DNA from: Campylobacter sp. | GTDB taxonomy: Bacteria > Campylobacterota > Campylobacteria > Campylobacterales > Campylobacteraceae | Assembly: GCF_019423325.1 (NCBI RefSeq) | Contig: NZ_JAHZBQ010000002.1 | Span: forward strand, 62,001 to 126,000 | Reading direction: 5' to 3' | DNA length: 64,000 bases | In this document: positions 54,088-62,581 of the stretch, piece after piece | How the letters are laid out: each line of letters starts with the position of its first letter | How positions within the stretch are numbered: position 1 is the first letter of the stretch | Notes under the pieces: generated by a model | Told to the model about the DNA's origin: nothing | Databases searched by the model: none | What the model saw: only the letters and a program-made list of their open reading frames with translations | Position numbers and translations under genes: made by a program

Positions 54088-55123
54088 TTATCCTCCGAGC
54101 CGAGCCGCTGGGCCCAAACTATAAAATCTTAAAAGCCTAGCCCTACTTTAAAATTTAGAGGCAAAGCTAGATAGAATTTGCGCAAACCACATAGCCATAA
54201 GGCTTTGCAAAATGAAATTCTGAAAAATTCTGCGCAGACCTAGCTGCGCAAGAGCTTTAGCGAAATGAAATTTTGAAAATTTCGTACAAGCTAAAGCGAG
54301 CGGAATTTATAAAAGTGCTTGGCTAATAAATTCCTTCAAGCGTGCAAATCCTGCTGAGCTTTTAAGCTCTCTACCAAGCTGGCAAATTTTTAAGACCACG
54401 AATTTTGCTGAGCTAAATTTCAAAAAGCTTCGCTAGGCTTTAAAACTTAAGCGGGCAGGATTTATCTGAGCGCAAATTTCACGCAAGATATAGCCAACGG
54501 CATTCTCTAAACAACTTAGTGGAATTACATTGAGCCTGACAAAACAAAATTTTAAAATTTCGCATAAACCCAAAAGACCCGGTTAATGAAATTTTGCCGC
54601 AGCTCTTATTAAGCGAGTTTAGCACGCAAGCTTCAAGCCGTTAGAGCTTTTAAAATTTCAAAGCCACAAAATCCAGGTAAAATTCTAAATCTGAAAATTT
54701 TAAGTTTGCGCGAAGCTTCACATTAAATTTTTTACCAAAATCGCATGATAGAATTCGCGCAACTCCTGCCAAAAAAGTAAGCTAAAAGCCGCTAAATTTA
54801 AAAATAAACCCACCACGCCAATTAATAAATTCAAAGAAGGAATTTAACGGCGCCTGTCTGCGCAAAATCTAAAATTTAAGCTTACTTTCCCCACGCTATC
54901 TAGTCTTGCATTGCGGTTTTACTCTAGCCTACGTTTAAATTTTGTGTTTCATGAAAATCTAAGCGCGATGCGAATGAAATTTTAAAATCTCACCGTATTT
55001 TGCGGGCAAATCTAGCTAAAATTTCGCAAAATCCCTCGTCTAAATTCCATAAAAGCCTGTATTTAAATCTCTAATCTAGTTGAAGTTTCCTACTTAGGCG
55101 CACCTAAAAGCTTGTCTGCAAGT
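54088..55123. other. 1-kb non-coding spacer inside the mod cluster
   Basis: No gene-like frame in either strand. The DNA is filled with AAATTTC, AAAATTTT and GCTAAATTT words, with repeated GAAATTTTGAAA and CAAAATGAAATTCTGAAA segments around 54210-54290. It separates modC from modB, genes normally adjacent. Confidence 0.6.
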
Positions 55124-55972
55124 TTAAATTTTACGCAAAGTGATATTAAAGGCTTTGGCACCCGCTTTGACCTCATCGCCTACTTGCAAGCCATCGGCTT
55201 CTGCATTGCTTAGCACCACTTCGCACAGCTGGCTGCCGATCGCTACGACAGCCACTTTGACCCCGTCGCGTGCTTGCAAATCAACAATCTTGCCCGCGAA
55301 AGAAAACTTCTGCGAGCCGCTAGTTTTAAGGAAAATTTCCTCCGGCGTACCGGTGCGGACGATCCTGCCGTCCTTCATCTCATAAACCCGCTTGCAAAGC
55401 CTATAAATCTCGCTTACGTCGTGGCTTACCAAAATCACGGTCTGATGAAACTGCTCGTGGATCTTTAGTAAATACTCTTGGATTTTTTCGCGCATCGTAA
55501 AATCAAGCGCCGAAAGTGGCTCGTCAAGTAGCAAAATTTCAGGCTCTTGCATCAGTGCGCGGGCAAGTGCTACGCGCTGCTTCTGTCCGCCGCTAAGACC
55601 CTCTACGCCAGATTTTACAAACTCGCTAAGCTCTAAAATTTCAAGCAACATTGCAGCTTTTTGCGGATCGTTTCTGGCAAAAAGTAGATTGCCCGTCACG
55701 CTCATATTCTCAAAAAGTGCGTAGTCTTGAAACAAAAAGCCGATCCTGCGCTTGCCCGCACTTAAGAATTCATTGCCTTCTTGTAGCACGCGATCGCCGT
55801 CTTTTATGCTACCACTATCTGCGCGCAAAAATCCAGCCAAAATGCGCAGCAGCGTAGTCTTACCGCTGCCGCTGCGCCCATATAGGCACACAAACGAGCC
55901 TTTGTTAATCTCTAAGCGAGCATCAATCGAGAAATCATCACTGATTTTTTTCTTACAATCAATCGTTATCAT
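55124..55972 (-). CDS. modC: molybdate ABC transporter ATP-binding protein
   Basis: A 282-residue ATPase: Walker A GRSGSGKTT (about 33-41), LFQDYALFENMSV (Q-loop), signature LSGGQKQRVALARAL, Walker B EILLLDEPLSALD and the switch His in LVSHDVSEI. A short C-terminal TOBE-like domain (GVKVAVVAIGSQLCEVVL) may bind oxyanion. It overlaps the Mop gene by 14 bases. Confidence 0.95.
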   Translation of the reverse strand: MITIDCKKKISDDFSIDARLEINKGSFVCLYGRSGSGKTTLLRILAGFLRADSGSIKDGDRVLQEGNEFLSAGKRRIGFLFQDYALFENMSVTGNLLFARNDPQKAAMLLEILELSEFVKSGVEGLSGGQKQRVALARALMQEPEILLLDEPLSALDFTMREKIQEYLLKIHEQFHQTVILVSHDVSEIYRLCKRVYEMKDGRIVRTGTPEEIFLKTSGSQKFSFAGKIVDLQARDGVKVAVVAIGSQLCEVVLSNAEADGLQVGDEVKAGAKAFNITLRKI

Positions 55973-56351
55973 ATTTTTCTATATATATCGCAGTGGCGCT
56001 AATGTATGCGAAAACCTCGTCGCCCTCGCGTAAAGCAAGCTCCTGCGCAGAATGCGCGCTAATGAGCACATCAAAGCTTATCTTGCCTTCAAACCTGAGC
56101 GTGCATAGAATTTCACCCAAGCTTAGGCTCGTAATCTTGCCGTGAATTTCATTTTCGCTAGATACACCACTTAGGGCTTCGCGAGATAAAAGCACATCGG
56201 TGCTTTTAAAGCCCACGTAAACTTCGCTACCCACCTTAAGCTCGCTACTTAGCTGCAGAAATACGCCACGTAGCTTGATACCGCCCGCGATAAATCCTAC
56301 AGAATGGATGTCGTCTTTTTGTAAAATTTCGTTGATTCTCGCTCTAATCAT
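55959..56351 (-). CDS. TOBE/Mop-domain molybdate-binding protein
   Basis: A 130-residue cytoplasmic protein with one or two molybdopterin-type TOBE folds: IRARINEILQKDDIHSVGFI at the start and EIHGKITSLSLGEILCTLRFEG in the middle, then ISAHSAQELALREGDEVFAYISATAIYIEK. Such molbindins store or sense molybdate or tungstate. It is coupled to modA (one-base overlap) and modC. Confidence 0.85.
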   Translation of the reverse strand: MIRARINEILQKDDIHSVGFIAGGIKLRGVFLQLSSELKVGSEVYVGFKSTDVLLSREALSGVSSENEIHGKITSLSLGEILCTLRFEGKISFDVLISAHSAQELALREGDEVFAYISATAIYIEKYDND

Positions 56352-57118
56352 TAAAACTCGTATCCGTATTTAGCAAAGATCGCCCTGCCCTTATCGCTTA
56401 GGATAAAATCATAAAACGCCTTGGCTTCGGCATTGTCTTTGGCGCGGTTTAGCACGACCATGCCTTGAGCTATCGGCTCGTAGAGGTCGGTACCAACCAA
56501 GACGAAATTTTCGCCCTCTTTGCAAGGCTTGCCGTTGCAGCCGTCCTTTGCCATCTTAGGCGCATACATCGCACTAGCCGCGATAAATCCGACGTCGGAA
56601 GCTTTAAGCGCTTGCGAAAGTGCCTCGCCGATCGATTTTGCTTCTACGATTTTGCCTTTAATCTCATCGTAAACTCTCGCTTTTTGGAAGGCCTGTACGC
56701 TTGCGGTGCCGTAAGGAGCGGTCTTTGGATTTGCTATGGAAATCGTTTTAACGCTAGGGTCTTTTAAAATTTCAAGCCCCTTGCTAAGATCTACGCCGCG
56801 CACGCTAAACATCGCCACTTTGCCTTTGGCGTAAGTTTTGGCAGGCGCCGTCGCAAAGCCCTCTTTATGCAGGTCGTCTGCAAATTTCATATCCGCCGCC
56901 ATAAAAATATCAAACGGCGCGCCGTTTTTGATCTGCGTGCTAAGCGCACCGCTCGCACCCAAGCTCACGTTTAGCGTAGTTTGCGGATACAGCTTGGCAA
57001 ATTCCGCCTTGATCTCGTCAAACGCATACGTCGTGTTCGCAGCGGCTGCGACGCTGACCTCGCCTGCGGTTAGCGCGCCTGCGGTTAAAATTCCTAAAAG
57101 CACTGCTTTTAACTTCAT
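56351..57118 (-). CDS. modA: periplasmic molybdate/tungstate-binding protein
   Basis: A 255-residue solute-binding protein with signal peptide 1-18 (ALTAG). Oxyanion-binding Ser/Thr positions lie in VAAAANTTYAFDEI and LGASGALSTQIKNGAPFDIFMAAD; KTAPYGTASVQAF and KAFYDFILSDKGRAIFAKYGYEF close the fold. First gene of modA-mop-modC. Confidence 0.95.
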   Translation of the reverse strand: MKLKAVLLGILTAGALTAGEVSVAAAANTTYAFDEIKAEFAKLYPQTTLNVSLGASGALSTQIKNGAPFDIFMAADMKFADDLHKEGFATAPAKTYAKGKVAMFSVRGVDLSKGLEILKDPSVKTISIANPKTAPYGTASVQAFQKARVYDEIKGKIVEAKSIGEALSQALKASDVGFIAASAMYAPKMAKDGCNGKPCKEGENFVLVGTDLYEPIAQGMVVLNRAKDNAEAKAFYDFILSDKGRAIFAKYGYEF

Positions 57119-57219
57119 TTTATGCCTTTCGTTTCGGCTCTCGCCGAGAATTGAATTCTATCTAAAATTTTAAATTTGCGCCTTAAATTTTAAAATTTTG
57201 CGCACCCAATTTCACCCTA

Positions 57220-58014
57220 TTACGCGCCAATAATGATCTCGCTAGGCTCGATGATCGCCGTTACTTCATCTCCTACTCCTAGAGCCATCGCGGTGGCAGA
57301 TTCTCGCGTGATGATCGCGGTGATGCTTTGATGCGAGCTTGTGCCTAGACAGATCTCTGCGTTTACCGCGCCGATTTTGACCTTGCTAATCGTGCCCTTG
57401 ATTTTATTCGTCGTGCTAAGTTTTAGCTTCTCCGAGACTCCTTTAGCGATGATGACGCTTGGAGCTTTGAATAAAAACAGCACGTCCTTGCCAGCTTTCA
57501 GCCCTAAATTCTTTTCGCTCTCCACGGTTACCGTCGCGCATAAAATTTCGCCGCCTGCGAGCTTAGCCGTGATTTGAGAATTTACAGCGCCCGTTTGAAC
57601 ATCCGTAATCTCAACGCTTAGCTGATTGCGTGCAGAAAGTTTCATACCGATCTTCTCTAGGCTTAAAAGACTCTCTTCGGTGATCTCATCAAGCTTTAAA
57701 ATTTCACTCAAAAACGTCTCGCCCGCGTGGCTGATAGCATCATAGGCGCGAATCAGCTTGTGAGCGTATGGAGTGAGCTCGGAGCCGCTATTTTTCTTAG
57801 TGCCTTGAGTGCGGACGATGAGCGGCTTTTTGCTCGCATTGTTGATTAAATTTAGCGCATCCCAGCCGTTTTTATACGACACTCCTACGATCTCTGCGGC
57901 CTTTGTAATACTTTTAGTCTCATCTACGGCCTTAAGCAGCTTAATGTGCTTGGCTAGAAGCGATGTTTCCTTGCCAAGTAGGAATTCCAAAGCAAATTTT
58001 GCATCCATTTTCAT
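57220..58014 (-). CDS. modE: ModE-type molybdate-responsive regulator
   Basis: A 264-residue regulator. The N-terminal LysR-like winged helix (AKHIKLLKAVDETKSITKAAEIVGVSYKNGWDALNLINN, about 20-60) is followed by two TOBE repeats (AVNSQITAKLAGGEILCATVT at about 150 and KIKGTISKVKIGAVNAEICLG at about 213). In E. coli ModE-molybdate represses modABC. It sits 101 bases upstream of modA on the same strand. A palindrome overlaps its own promoter region. Confidence 0.92.
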   Translation of the reverse strand: MKMDAKFALEFLLGKETSLLAKHIKLLKAVDETKSITKAAEIVGVSYKNGWDALNLINNASKKPLIVRTQGTKKNSGSELTPYAHKLIRAYDAISHAGETFLSEILKLDEITEESLLSLEKIGMKLSARNQLSVEITDVQTGAVNSQITAKLAGGEILCATVTVESEKNLGLKAGKDVLFLFKAPSVIIAKGVSEKLKLSTTNKIKGTISKVKIGAVNAEICLGTSSHQSITAIITRESATAMALGVGDEVTAIIEPSEIIIGA

Positions 58015-58044
58015 CCTTTCTTATTTACTTTCGCGTGATTCTAT

Positions 58045-58064
58045 AATATATCCTCTGATATATT
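58045..58064. promoter_or_regulatory. candidate ModE operator / modE promoter region
   Basis: AATATATC and GATATATT form a perfect 8-bp inverted repeat with a 4-base spacer (CTCT), 31 bases upstream of the modE start and overlapping a minus-strand -10-like TATTATAGAAT. ModE sites in other bacteria are TATATA-rich dyads; the match in type is suggestive of autoregulation. It also lies upstream of the divergent mlaA operon. Confidence 0.5.
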
Positions 58065-58131
58065 TCTTAAAGAGCCACAGGCTTTATTCTGCGATATAAA
58101 GAGGGAAATTCTATACGAAATTTTACCCTTA

Positions 58132-58160
58132 TTGACAAAATTTCTTTAAATTTGTAAAAT
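58132..58160 (+). promoter_or_regulatory. sigma-70 promoter of mlaA-mlaC-RND operon
   Basis: TTGACA at 58132-58137, a 17-base spacer, and TAAAAT at 58155-58160 preceded by TTTG. This is the best -35/-10 pair in the window. Transcription should begin near 58167, giving a leader of about 25 bases before the TTG start at 58192. Confidence 0.75.
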
Positions 58161-58191
58161 CGCCACTTTGATTTATAAAGAAGGGTCGCAT

Positions 58192-58911
58192 TTGAAATTT
58201 ATAAAAATTCTATTCTTAGCCGCGGCATTGGCATTTTGCGGTTGTTCGCAAAAGCAAGACGCGGCGCCTAGCGATACGGATGGTTTTGACGAGGAGTTCG
58301 CGCAGCGTGAGGTTTTCGATCCACTTAGCGGCTATAACCGCGTTATGACGAGCTTCAACGACGTATTTTACTCATACATATTAACCCCCATAGCCAGCGG
58401 CTACGATTACGTAATGCCCGATCCGATCCAGGGCGCGTTTTCAAATTTTTTCTATAATATTTTATATCCGATGAGACTCGTAAATAACCTATTGCAGGGT
58501 AAATTTGAAAATTCTTGGGACGAGACGAAGCGGTTTTTGATCAATTCGACCGTCGGCTTCGGAGGACTTAACGATATGGCGGGCAAATACTACGGGATTT
58601 CGCGCCACGACGAGGATTTCGGGCAAACACTCGGGTATTGGGGCGTGCCGGCAGGTCCGCACATCGTCTGGCCGATTTTGGGACAAAGCAATCTACGCGA
58701 TACAGCGGGACTTGTCGGAGATTATTTTTCAAACCCGATAAATTATATTAAAGATGGCACCGTTCGAAACTCCGTCAATGGATTTAGAATATTTAACGAC
58801 TACTCGCGCGATCCGAAATTTTATGAAAAAATGACCAAAGATGCGGTGGATCTATATCCGTTTTTACGCGATGCTTACGAGCAAAATCGCGAGAAATTAA
58901 TAAAGGAATAA
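58192..58911 (+). CDS. mlaA: MlaA/VacJ outer-membrane lipoprotein
   Basis: A 239-residue lipoprotein that removes surface phospholipids from the outer membrane. Signal peptide MKFIKILFLAAALAFCGC with acylated Cys18; family segments DPLSGYNRVMTSFNDVFYSY, FNFFYN-type AFSNFFYNILYPMRLVNNLLQG, RFLINSTVGFGGLNDMAGKY, DFGQTLGYWGVPAGPHIVWPILG and SNLRDTAG. The start is TTG 58192 behind AAGAAGG; a TTG at 58168 would fall at the transcription start. First gene of the operon. Confidence 0.93.
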   Translation: MKFIKILFLAAALAFCGCSQKQDAAPSDTDGFDEEFAQREVFDPLSGYNRVMTSFNDVFYSYILTPIASGYDYVMPDPIQGAFSNFFYNILYPMRLVNNLLQGKFENSWDETKRFLINSTVGFGGLNDMAGKYYGISRHDEDFGQTLGYWGVPAGPHIVWPILGQSNLRDTAGLVGDYFSNPINYIKDGTVRNSVNGFRIFNDYSRDPKFYEKMTKDAVDLYPFLRDAYEQNREKLIKE

Positions 58912-58913
58912 AA

Positions 58914-59498
58914 ATGAAAATTTTAAAAGTTCTAGCGCTTTGCGGAGCGCTTTTGATTTCGGCGCACGCTATTAGCGATGCGGATATCGAGCCGGTAATG
59001 AGCCAGAAGGTTGCCGAGGCCGTAGGTATTATGCGAAGCGGCGCACCCAAAGACGCAAAGCCTGCGAAAATTTTTGCGCTTTTTGACGGCTATTTTGATT
59101 ATAAGATGATGGCAAAGCTTTCACTTGCTAAACATTACGTTAGCCTTAGCCCCGCGCAGATCGCGGAATTTAACAAGGCCTTCGAGGCGCATCTAAAGCG
59201 CTCCTTTATCGAAAAGCTTTCGCTTTATACCGATCAGGATATGAAGGTACTAAGTAAACAAAGCCCGAGCGATAAGCGCCGCGTGCTAAAAACGCAGGTC
59301 ATCGGCGAGCAGAAAAACTACGACATAGATTTTAAATTTTATCCTAACGGCTCTGATTGGCGCATCTACGACGTCGATATCGTGGGCGTCAGCCTAATTC
59401 AGACCTACCGCTCGCAGCTTGGCGACGTAACGCAAAGCTTGGGCTTTGACGAGCTTATAAAGCGGCTAAATTCCACCGTCATCAATAGCGGCGAATAG
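58914..59498 (+). CDS. mlaC: MlaC-type periplasmic phospholipid-binding protein
   Basis: A 194-residue protein with signal peptide 1-19 (LLISAHA). Core motifs FDGYFDYKMMAKLSLAKHY, QIAEFNKAFEAHLKRSFIEKLSLY and WRIYDVDIVGVSLIQTYRSQ match the MlaC/Ttg2D family, which ferries phospholipid between membranes. Two bases after mlaA. The inner-membrane MlaFED ATPase complex is not encoded next to it; an RND protein follows instead. Confidence 0.93.
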   Translation: MKILKVLALCGALLISAHAISDADIEPVMSQKVAEAVGIMRSGAPKDAKPAKIFALFDGYFDYKMMAKLSLAKHYVSLSPAQIAEFNKAFEAHLKRSFIEKLSLYTDQDMKVLSKQSPSDKRRVLKTQVIGEQKNYDIDFKFYPNGSDWRIYDVDIVGVSLIQTYRSQLGDVTQSLGFDELIKRLNSTVINSGE

Positions 59499-59521
59499 CG
59501 ACGCACTCAAAAGAGCGGTAT

Positions 59522-62305
59522 TTGAAAAAAATCTTTCGCCTAATCGTCGCGTTTCCGAAAATCACGCTCGCGCTGTTTACGGCACTGGCGCTCTTTTTCG
59601 GATATTACTCCACAAAGCTAGAGATCGATGCTTCGAGCCAGACGCTTCTACTTGATAACGACGAGGACCTTCAAATTTGGCGCGAAGTATCCAAGCGCTA
59701 CGAAACGCCGAATTTCTTAGTCGTCGCCTACACTCCCGCTGGCGATCTTTTAGCGCCTGAGACGATTCGTAAGATAGCGCGGATGGACGCGGCCTTTTCC
59801 AAACTGGATTTCGTCGCTAGCGTCACGGACATCACGAACGTGCCGCTTTTGCTAAACAGAAGCGAGGGAATGAGCGAGCTGCTTAAGCACATACCCACTC
59901 TTACCGACGCGGACGTAAATTTAACCGCGGCTAGGCGCGAGTTTGCCACGAGCCCCTTTTACGCGTCAAATTTAGTAAGCGCTGACCTTCACACTACCGC
60001 AATTTTAATAAATTTAAAGCCGCAGACCCGCTACGAGGAGCTTTTGCGACTAAGAGACGGAGCCAAAAGCTCTCTAGAGCAAGCAGAGCATGAGGGCAAC
60101 CGCTCGGGGGCTCAAATTTCACAGCTTAAAGATGCACTTAAAGTTGCGGAGCAAAATTTTAAATCCTACCGCGACGAGCTGCGCGAAAAGGATCACCGAG
60201 ATATTATGGCTTTGCGCGCGCTGATCGCGGGCTTTGAGAAGGAATTTGTGGGAGACCAATTGTTTTTGGGCGGACTGAATATGATCGCCGACGACATGGT
60301 AGGCTACGTCCGCTCGGATCTCGCGACCTACGGACTCGGCGCCTTGGTGCTTCTGCTAGCTTGCTTTTGGCTCTTTTTTAGACAGGCGAAATTTATCCTA
60401 CTGCCGCTTATTATCTGCGCGTATTCGGTCGTGCTCGCAGCGGGATTATTCGGCTTTTTGAGCTTTGAAGTCACGGTCATTAGCTCAAATTTCATAGCGC
60501 TTCAGCTCATCATCACGGTTTCGGTCTGTATCCACCTAATCGTCGCCTACCGCGAGTTTAGCGCGCGCTTTCACGCATTTTCGCAGCGCCAGCTCGTTTA
60601 CGCGGTGCTGCGCGAGCGCGCAAGACCCTGCTTTTTCGCAATCTTTACGACCGTTATCGGTTTTATGTCGCTAATTTTTTGCGATATAAAACCCGTAATT
60701 TCTCTGGGAATTATGATGAGCGTAGGCATCAGTATCTCGCTAGTTACGGCATTTGGAGTATTCGGTGCGGTTATGTCGCTTCTGCCGCGCACGCACAATA
60801 ACCGCAGCTTCGAGCAGCACTTTAAATTTACGCTTTGGTGCGCCGAAACGGCGCTACGCAGCAGAGGCGCGGTCTATGGAGTGTGTGCTGCGGCGGTGAT
60901 CTTTGGGCTGTACGGTATCTCGCAGCTGCGCGTCGAAAACAGCTTCATCGGCTACTTCAAAAAAAGCACCGACATCCGCGCAGGCATGGAGGTCATCGAT
61001 ACAAATCTCGGAGGAACGATCCCGCTTGATATCGTCGTTAAATTTAAAAGTGCGGGTGGCGCAAATCCCGCTAGCGAGAGTGGAAATTCCGCAAGCGGCG
61101 GCGCAAATTTTAAGAGCGGTGAAAATTCCAATCCCGCTGGACGAAATTTTACCGCGCATAATTCCGCTACTCAGAATTCTAACGCCACAGCGCAAAATTC
61201 TATTGCAGGAAATTCCGCACCTCAAAGTTCCGTTGCTGCGACGCAAAATTTAAATGATCAAAATTTTACCGAGCAAAGCTCCGCTGCGGCAGCGCAACTA
61301 AGCGGCACCGTAAATTTAGAGCAGAATTCCGCTGCGAGCGACGATTTTGGCGATTTCGAAGCCGAATACGCCGCCAACGAAAACAAGCCGCAGTATTGGT
61401 TCACCTCCGAAAAGATGCGTATCATCGGCAAAATAGATGATTTTTTGAAGGACAAAAACGTCACGGGGCACGAGTTTATCGGCAACGTAAGCTCGCTTGC
61501 GTCGCTTTTGAAGCTCGGCAAGCAGATTAATCAGGGGCGCGATCTGGACGATCTAAGCCTTGCTCTAATCTACTCTGAAATGCCGGCAAACTACCGCGAG
61601 ATGGTGCTTTCGCCCTTTGTGAATATCGAAGCGAACGAGGCGCACTTTAGCGTCCGCACGATAGACAGCGATCCGCGCTTACGCAGAGCAAAATTCCTAA
61701 AAGATCTGCAAAGCGGGCTAAATTCTTTGCTCGAGGGCGAGCAGGCAAGCGCGCAGATTAGCGGCATAATGGTGCTTTACAACAATATGCTTCAAAGCCT
61801 GATGAGCTCGCAGATAGACACCCTGGGTATCACCGTGCTCGTGCTTTTCGTGCTTTTCGTGATCATCTTTCGCTCGCTGTCATATGCGCTCATCGCGATC
61901 GTCGTAAATTTGATCCCGCTTTGCGCCTGCTTCGGCATTATGGGGGTTGCGGGCATTCCACTAGATATCATGAGTATCACGATAGCGGCGATTAGCATCG
62001 GTATCGGCGTTGACGACGTCATCCACTATATCTATCGCTACAAGCGGGAGTTTGCGCGCAGCGGCGACGAGGCTACGGCGATCCGCGCGAGCCACGCAAG
62101 TATCGGATACGCGATGTATTATACGTCGTTTGCGATCATTTTAGGCTTTAGCGTGATGATGATGAGTAATTTCTGGCCTACGATCTACTTCGGGCTACTG
62201 ATATGTTTGGTGATGAGCCTGCTGCTTTTGGGCGCGCTCATAATCCTACCTTCGCTAATAATGAGCCGAAAAGGGTTAAAATTTAGCCTCTTTAAAGCTA
62301 AATAA
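59522..62305 (+). CDS. RND/MMPL-family lipid transporter with a low-complexity insert
   Basis: A 927-residue inner-membrane RND protein of the HpnN/MMPL type. First helix 7-26, periplasmic domain, helices 2-6 near 265-420 (sterol-sensing-like), and a second helix set from about 765 (ITVLVLFVLFVIIFRSL; GVAGIPLDIMSITIAAISIGIGVDDVIHYIYRY). The Asp pair in GVDDVIH is the likely proton relay. Residues about 515-608 are an Asn/Ser/Ala/Gln-rich insert (ATQNSNATAQNSIAGNSA) in the second periplasmic domain, before DFGDFEAEYAANENKPQYWF. The start is TTG 59522. With MlaA and MlaC it may form a lipid path across the periplasm. Confidence 0.9.
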   Translation: MKKIFRLIVAFPKITLALFTALALFFGYYSTKLEIDASSQTLLLDNDEDLQIWREVSKRYETPNFLVVAYTPAGDLLAPETIRKIARMDAAFSKLDFVASVTDITNVPLLLNRSEGMSELLKHIPTLTDADVNLTAARREFATSPFYASNLVSADLHTTAILINLKPQTRYEELLRLRDGAKSSLEQAEHEGNRSGAQISQLKDALKVAEQNFKSYRDELREKDHRDIMALRALIAGFEKEFVGDQLFLGGLNMIADDMVGYVRSDLATYGLGALVLLLACFWLFFRQAKFILLPLIICAYSVVLAAGLFGFLSFEVTVISSNFIALQLIITVSVCIHLIVAYREFSARFHAFSQRQLVYAVLRERARPCFFAIFTTVIGFMSLIFCDIKPVISLGIMMSVGISISLVTAFGVFGAVMSLLPRTHNNRSFEQHFKFTLWCAETALRSRGAVYGVCAAAVIFGLYGISQLRVENSFIGYFKKSTDIRAGMEVIDTNLGGTIPLDIVVKFKSAGGANPASESGNSASGGANFKSGENSNPAGRNFTAHNSATQNSNATAQNSIAGNSAPQSSVAATQNLNDQNFTEQSSAAAAQLSGTVNLEQNSAASDDFGDFEAEYAANENKPQYWFTSEKMRIIGKIDDFLKDKNVTGHEFIGNVSSLASLLKLGKQINQGRDLDDLSLALIYSEMPANYREMVLSPFVNIEANEAHFSVRTIDSDPRLRRAKFLKDLQSGLNSLLEGEQASAQISGIMVLYNNMLQSLMSSQIDTLGITVLVLFVLFVIIFRSLSYALIAIVVNLIPLCACFGIMGVAGIPLDIMSITIAAISIGIGVDDVIHYIYRYKREFARSGDEATAIRASHASIGYAMYYTSFAIILGFSVMMMSNFWPTIYFGLLICLVMSLLLLGALIILPSLIMSRKGLKFSLFKAK

Positions 62306-62317
62306 ATTTTATCTCGC

Positions 62318-62323
62318 TATAAT
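62318..62323 (+). promoter_or_regulatory. -10 box of the tRNA-Sec gene
   Basis: TATAAT in CTCGCTATAATTCCC ends 10 bases before the tRNA, just after the stop codon of the RND gene, so selC has its own promoter. Confidence 0.6.
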
Positions 62324-62333
62324 TCCCGCATTT

Positions 62334-62430
62334 GGAGAGGATGGCGACCTGGTGGCGTCTGCGGACTTCAAATCCGATAGGAGGGCGGTTGACCGTTTTC
62401 CGGGGGGTTCGATTCCCTCCCTCTCTCGCC
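62334..62430 (+). tRNA. selC: tRNA-Sec (anticodon UCA)
   Basis: A 97-base tRNA of the selenocysteine type: extended acceptor beginning GGAGAGGATG, anticodon arm CGGACTTCAAATCCG with UCA, a long variable arm around GGGCGGTTGACCG, T loop TTCGATT and 3' end CTCTCGCC. CCA is only partly encoded. Its presence implies the organism decodes UGA as selenocysteine; selA, selB and selD are not in the window. Confidence 0.93.
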
Positions 62431-62581
62431 GAATTCTTTTAAAAATTCCATCTTTAAATTTTATCTTTCATGCTTTTAGCCACATGCTTCTCGAATTTAT
62501 CTCAAATTTAAGCTCTAAATTTATCCATTATTAAACAGAGATGGATAGCATTGCTCGTTAACTTTTCTTGAAGGAGCGAGT

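Noticed and set aside
58168..58191. Upstream TTG start of mlaA
   Set aside because: It coincides with the expected transcription start, has no ribosome site, and would put charged residues before the lipoprotein signal peptide.
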